Source: Oscillospiraceae bacterium
GTDB taxonomy: Bacteria; Bacillota; Clostridia; Oscillospirales; Oscillospiraceae
Assembly: GCA_015067945.1 (NCBI GenBank)
Contig: SVLM01000001.1
Span: forward strand, 124,001-188,000
DNA length: 64,000 nt
Reading direction: 5' to 3'
This document shows, piece after piece, positions 62,863 through 64,000 of the stretch. The notes beneath the pieces were generated by a model that did not search any database, was not told the DNA's origin, and worked only from the letters and a program-made list of their open reading frames with translations. The position numbers and the translations under genes were made by a program. Within the stretch, counting starts at the first letter, position 1; every line of letters starts with the position of its first letter.

Positions 62863-63618
62863 ATGGAAATTCGTTACGAAAAGCATTACAGCTCCCACTT
62901 GGGTCGGGAGATGGAGTTTAAGATCTACGGTCATGCCGGAAAACCGGTGCTGTTTATCCCTTGTCAGAGCGGCCGATTCTTCGACTTTGAGAATTTCAAG
63001 ATGGTGGATGCCTGGGCGAAGTGGATTGAAGAGGGAAGATGCACTGTTTACAGTGCCGACTGCATTGATGATGAGGCGTGGGCTGCCCAGGGTGCCGATA
63101 GCCGCTGGCGGATCGAGAACCATGAGCGGTGGTACAACTACATTGTCGAAGAGCTTGTGCCCACCATCCGCCACCTGAGTGGTCTGCGGAACGGATACGA
63201 CCAGCGAATCATGACCTTCGGTTGCTCCATGGGCGCCATGCACGCCGCAAACCTGTTCTTCAGACGGCCGGATCTGTTTGACCGAGTCTTTGCGATCTCC
63301 GGTCTTTACGACTCCAATATGTTCTTCGGTGATTACATGGACGAGCTGGTTTACAACAACAGCCCTGTACATTATTTGGCGAACATGCCGGAGAATCACC
63401 CCTATATCAATATGTACAATCTAAGCAGAATTCTGATCGTAGTCGGTCAGGGTAACTGGGAAGGTCCGTTGCTGGAAAGCACCCGGTGGCTCGACACCGT
63501 CATGTGCCAAAAGGGAATCAAGGCCAGGTTCGAATACTGGGGCTATGATGTCGCTCACGATTGGCCCTGGTGGTTTAAGATGGTGGACACTTATGTGCCA
63601 TGGATGTTGGATTGCTAA
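62863..63618 (+). CDS. Second alpha/beta hydrolase/esterase
   Basis: 251 residues with FKIYGHAGKPVLFIPCQSG, the nucleophile S122 in FGCSMGAMHA, and a C-terminal DVAHDWPWWFKM holding the likely catalytic His. It is related in fold to the preceding esterase but diverged. Only seven bases separate it from the upstream stop; TGAGG forms a weak ribosome site. A longer frame into the first esterase is rejected. The paired hydrolases probably act on similar esters or amides. Confidence 0.83.
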   Translation: MEIRYEKHYSSHLGREMEFKIYGHAGKPVLFIPCQSGRFFDFENFKMVDAWAKWIEEGRCTVYSADCIDDEAWAAQGADSRWRIENHERWYNYIVEELVPTIRHLSGLRNGYDQRIMTFGCSMGAMHAANLFFRRPDLFDRVFAISGLYDSNMFFGDYMDELVYNNSPVHYLANMPENHPYINMYNLSRILIVVGQGNWEGPLLESTRWLDTVMCQKGIKARFEYWGYDVAHDWPWWFKMVDTYVPWMLDC

Positions 63619-63635
63619 GTGAAAGGATTACTCAA

Positions 63636-64000
63636 ATGAAGAATTTTATTTTTATTTCCCCGAATTTTCCGGCAAGCTACTGGAAGTTTTGTGCTGAGCT
63701 GAAAAACAACGGTATGCGTGTTCTTGGCATCGGAGATCAGCCCTATGACGAGCTGAAGCAGGAGCTGCGTGAGTCCCTGCACGAATATTACAAGGTAGGC
63801 AACCTCGAAAACTATGACGAGGTTTTCAAGGCGGTTGCGTTCTTTACTTACAAATACGGCAAAATCGACTGGCTGGAGTCCAACAACGAATACTGGCTGA
63901 TGCGGGATGCCAAGCTTCGGACGGAGTTTAACATTACTACCGGCTTCAAGGATGCGGATATGGATCGGATTAAGCTGAAGTCCGCTATGAAGGCATACTA
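63636..64000 (+). CDS. ATP-grasp domain protein (5' part only)
   Basis: 121 codons before the window ends. The N-terminal part (KNFIFISPNFPASYWKFCAE, GMRVLGIGDQPYDEL, YKYGKIDWLESNNEYWL) matches the pre-ATP-grasp domain of carbamoyl-phosphate-synthase-like ligases common in gut Firmicutes. Such enzymes join a carboxylate to an amine or thiol using ATP. GAAAGGA lies before the ATG, 17 bases after the second esterase. The catalytic half is not visible. Confidence 0.78.
   Translation, partial: MKNFIFISPNFPASYWKFCAELKNNGMRVLGIGDQPYDELKQELRESLHEYYKVGNLENYDEVFKAVAFFTYKYGKIDWLESNNEYWLMRDAKLRTEFNITTGFKDADMDRIKLKSAMKAY

Overview
The window comes from a spore-forming Clostridia genome of moderate GC. 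The best guess is an uncultured, gut-type member of the Oscillospiraceae. The evidence is the spoIIAA-spoIIAB-sigF operon, yunB, yqfC-yqfD, a YlbJ-like gene and a Spo0A-type regulator, two T-box leaders, and Firmicutes gene orders such as yqfC-yqfD-phoH-ybeY-era-yqzL-recO and dxs-tlyA-nadK-argR-recN. There is no rRNA, CRISPR array, prophage or intact insertion sequence. The sequence is dense housekeeping chromosome, with accessory genes mainly in the first 9 kb and at the right edge.

Layout. 0-2.5 kb: an MBL hydrolase overlapping an FAD oxidoreductase. 2.5-5.5 kb: a Spo0A-like regulator, a radical SAM protein, a TIM-barrel epimerase and a membrane protein. 5.6-7.6 kb: a small membrane protein, a decayed SGNH-hydrolase relic and a two-gene ABC exporter. 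7.7-10.2 kb (minus strand): HAD phosphatase, smpB, cyclophilin and ssrA (tmRNA), with a hairpin-rich element that duplicates the ssrA 3' end and an 85-bp MITE-like repeat. 10.3-12.5 kb: a small protein, dinB and a Nudix hydrolase. 12.5-19.5 kb: a ~618-nt structured non-coding RNA that fits the OLE RNA class, followed by its membrane partner oapA, then dxs, tlyA, nadK, argR and recN. 19.5-22.6 kb: a Tyr T-box upstream of an M28 peptidase, tyrS and an SGNH hydrolase. 22.7-31.8 kb: MFS transporter, GDPD, dapA, a secreted transglutaminase-like protein, queA-tgt, yajC and a GT2 glycosyltransferase. 31.9-34.8 kb: a Val T-box and valS. 34.9-42.6 kb: spoIIAA-spoIIAB-sigF, pcrA, yunB, ligA and an aldo/keto reductase. 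42.6-51.9 kb: a Cys4 small protein, a YlbJ-like protein, yqfC-yqfD-phoH-ybeY-DUF2500-era-yqzL-recO-mutS2, then a variant HPr. 51.9-58.6 kb: uvrC-rsmD-coaD, a coiled-coil protein, a phosphohexomutase and an MBL lipoprotein. 58.7-64 kb: TIGR04086, a possible SpoIIM-like protein, xerD, pfkA, and an esterase-esterase-ATP-grasp operon cut by the window edge.

Functional links. ssrA and smpB form the trans-translation pair. OLE RNA and OapA are known to form a membrane ribonucleoprotein, and here they sit directly before the isoprenoid gene dxs. queA and tgt make queuosine. SigF and its regulators would drive forespore transcription, and yunB, yqfC, yqfD and the ylbJ-like gene act later in spore formation. 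Many operons show clear SigA-type promoters (16-17 bp spacers) and intrinsic terminators, so transcription units can be drawn with fair confidence. The most notable signals are the OLE/OapA module outside its classical extremophile hosts, the hairpin element carrying an ssrA end, a hairpin that would mask the cyclophilin ribosome-binding site, the M28 peptidase under a tyrosine T-box, and the right-edge esterase/ATP-grasp cluster.
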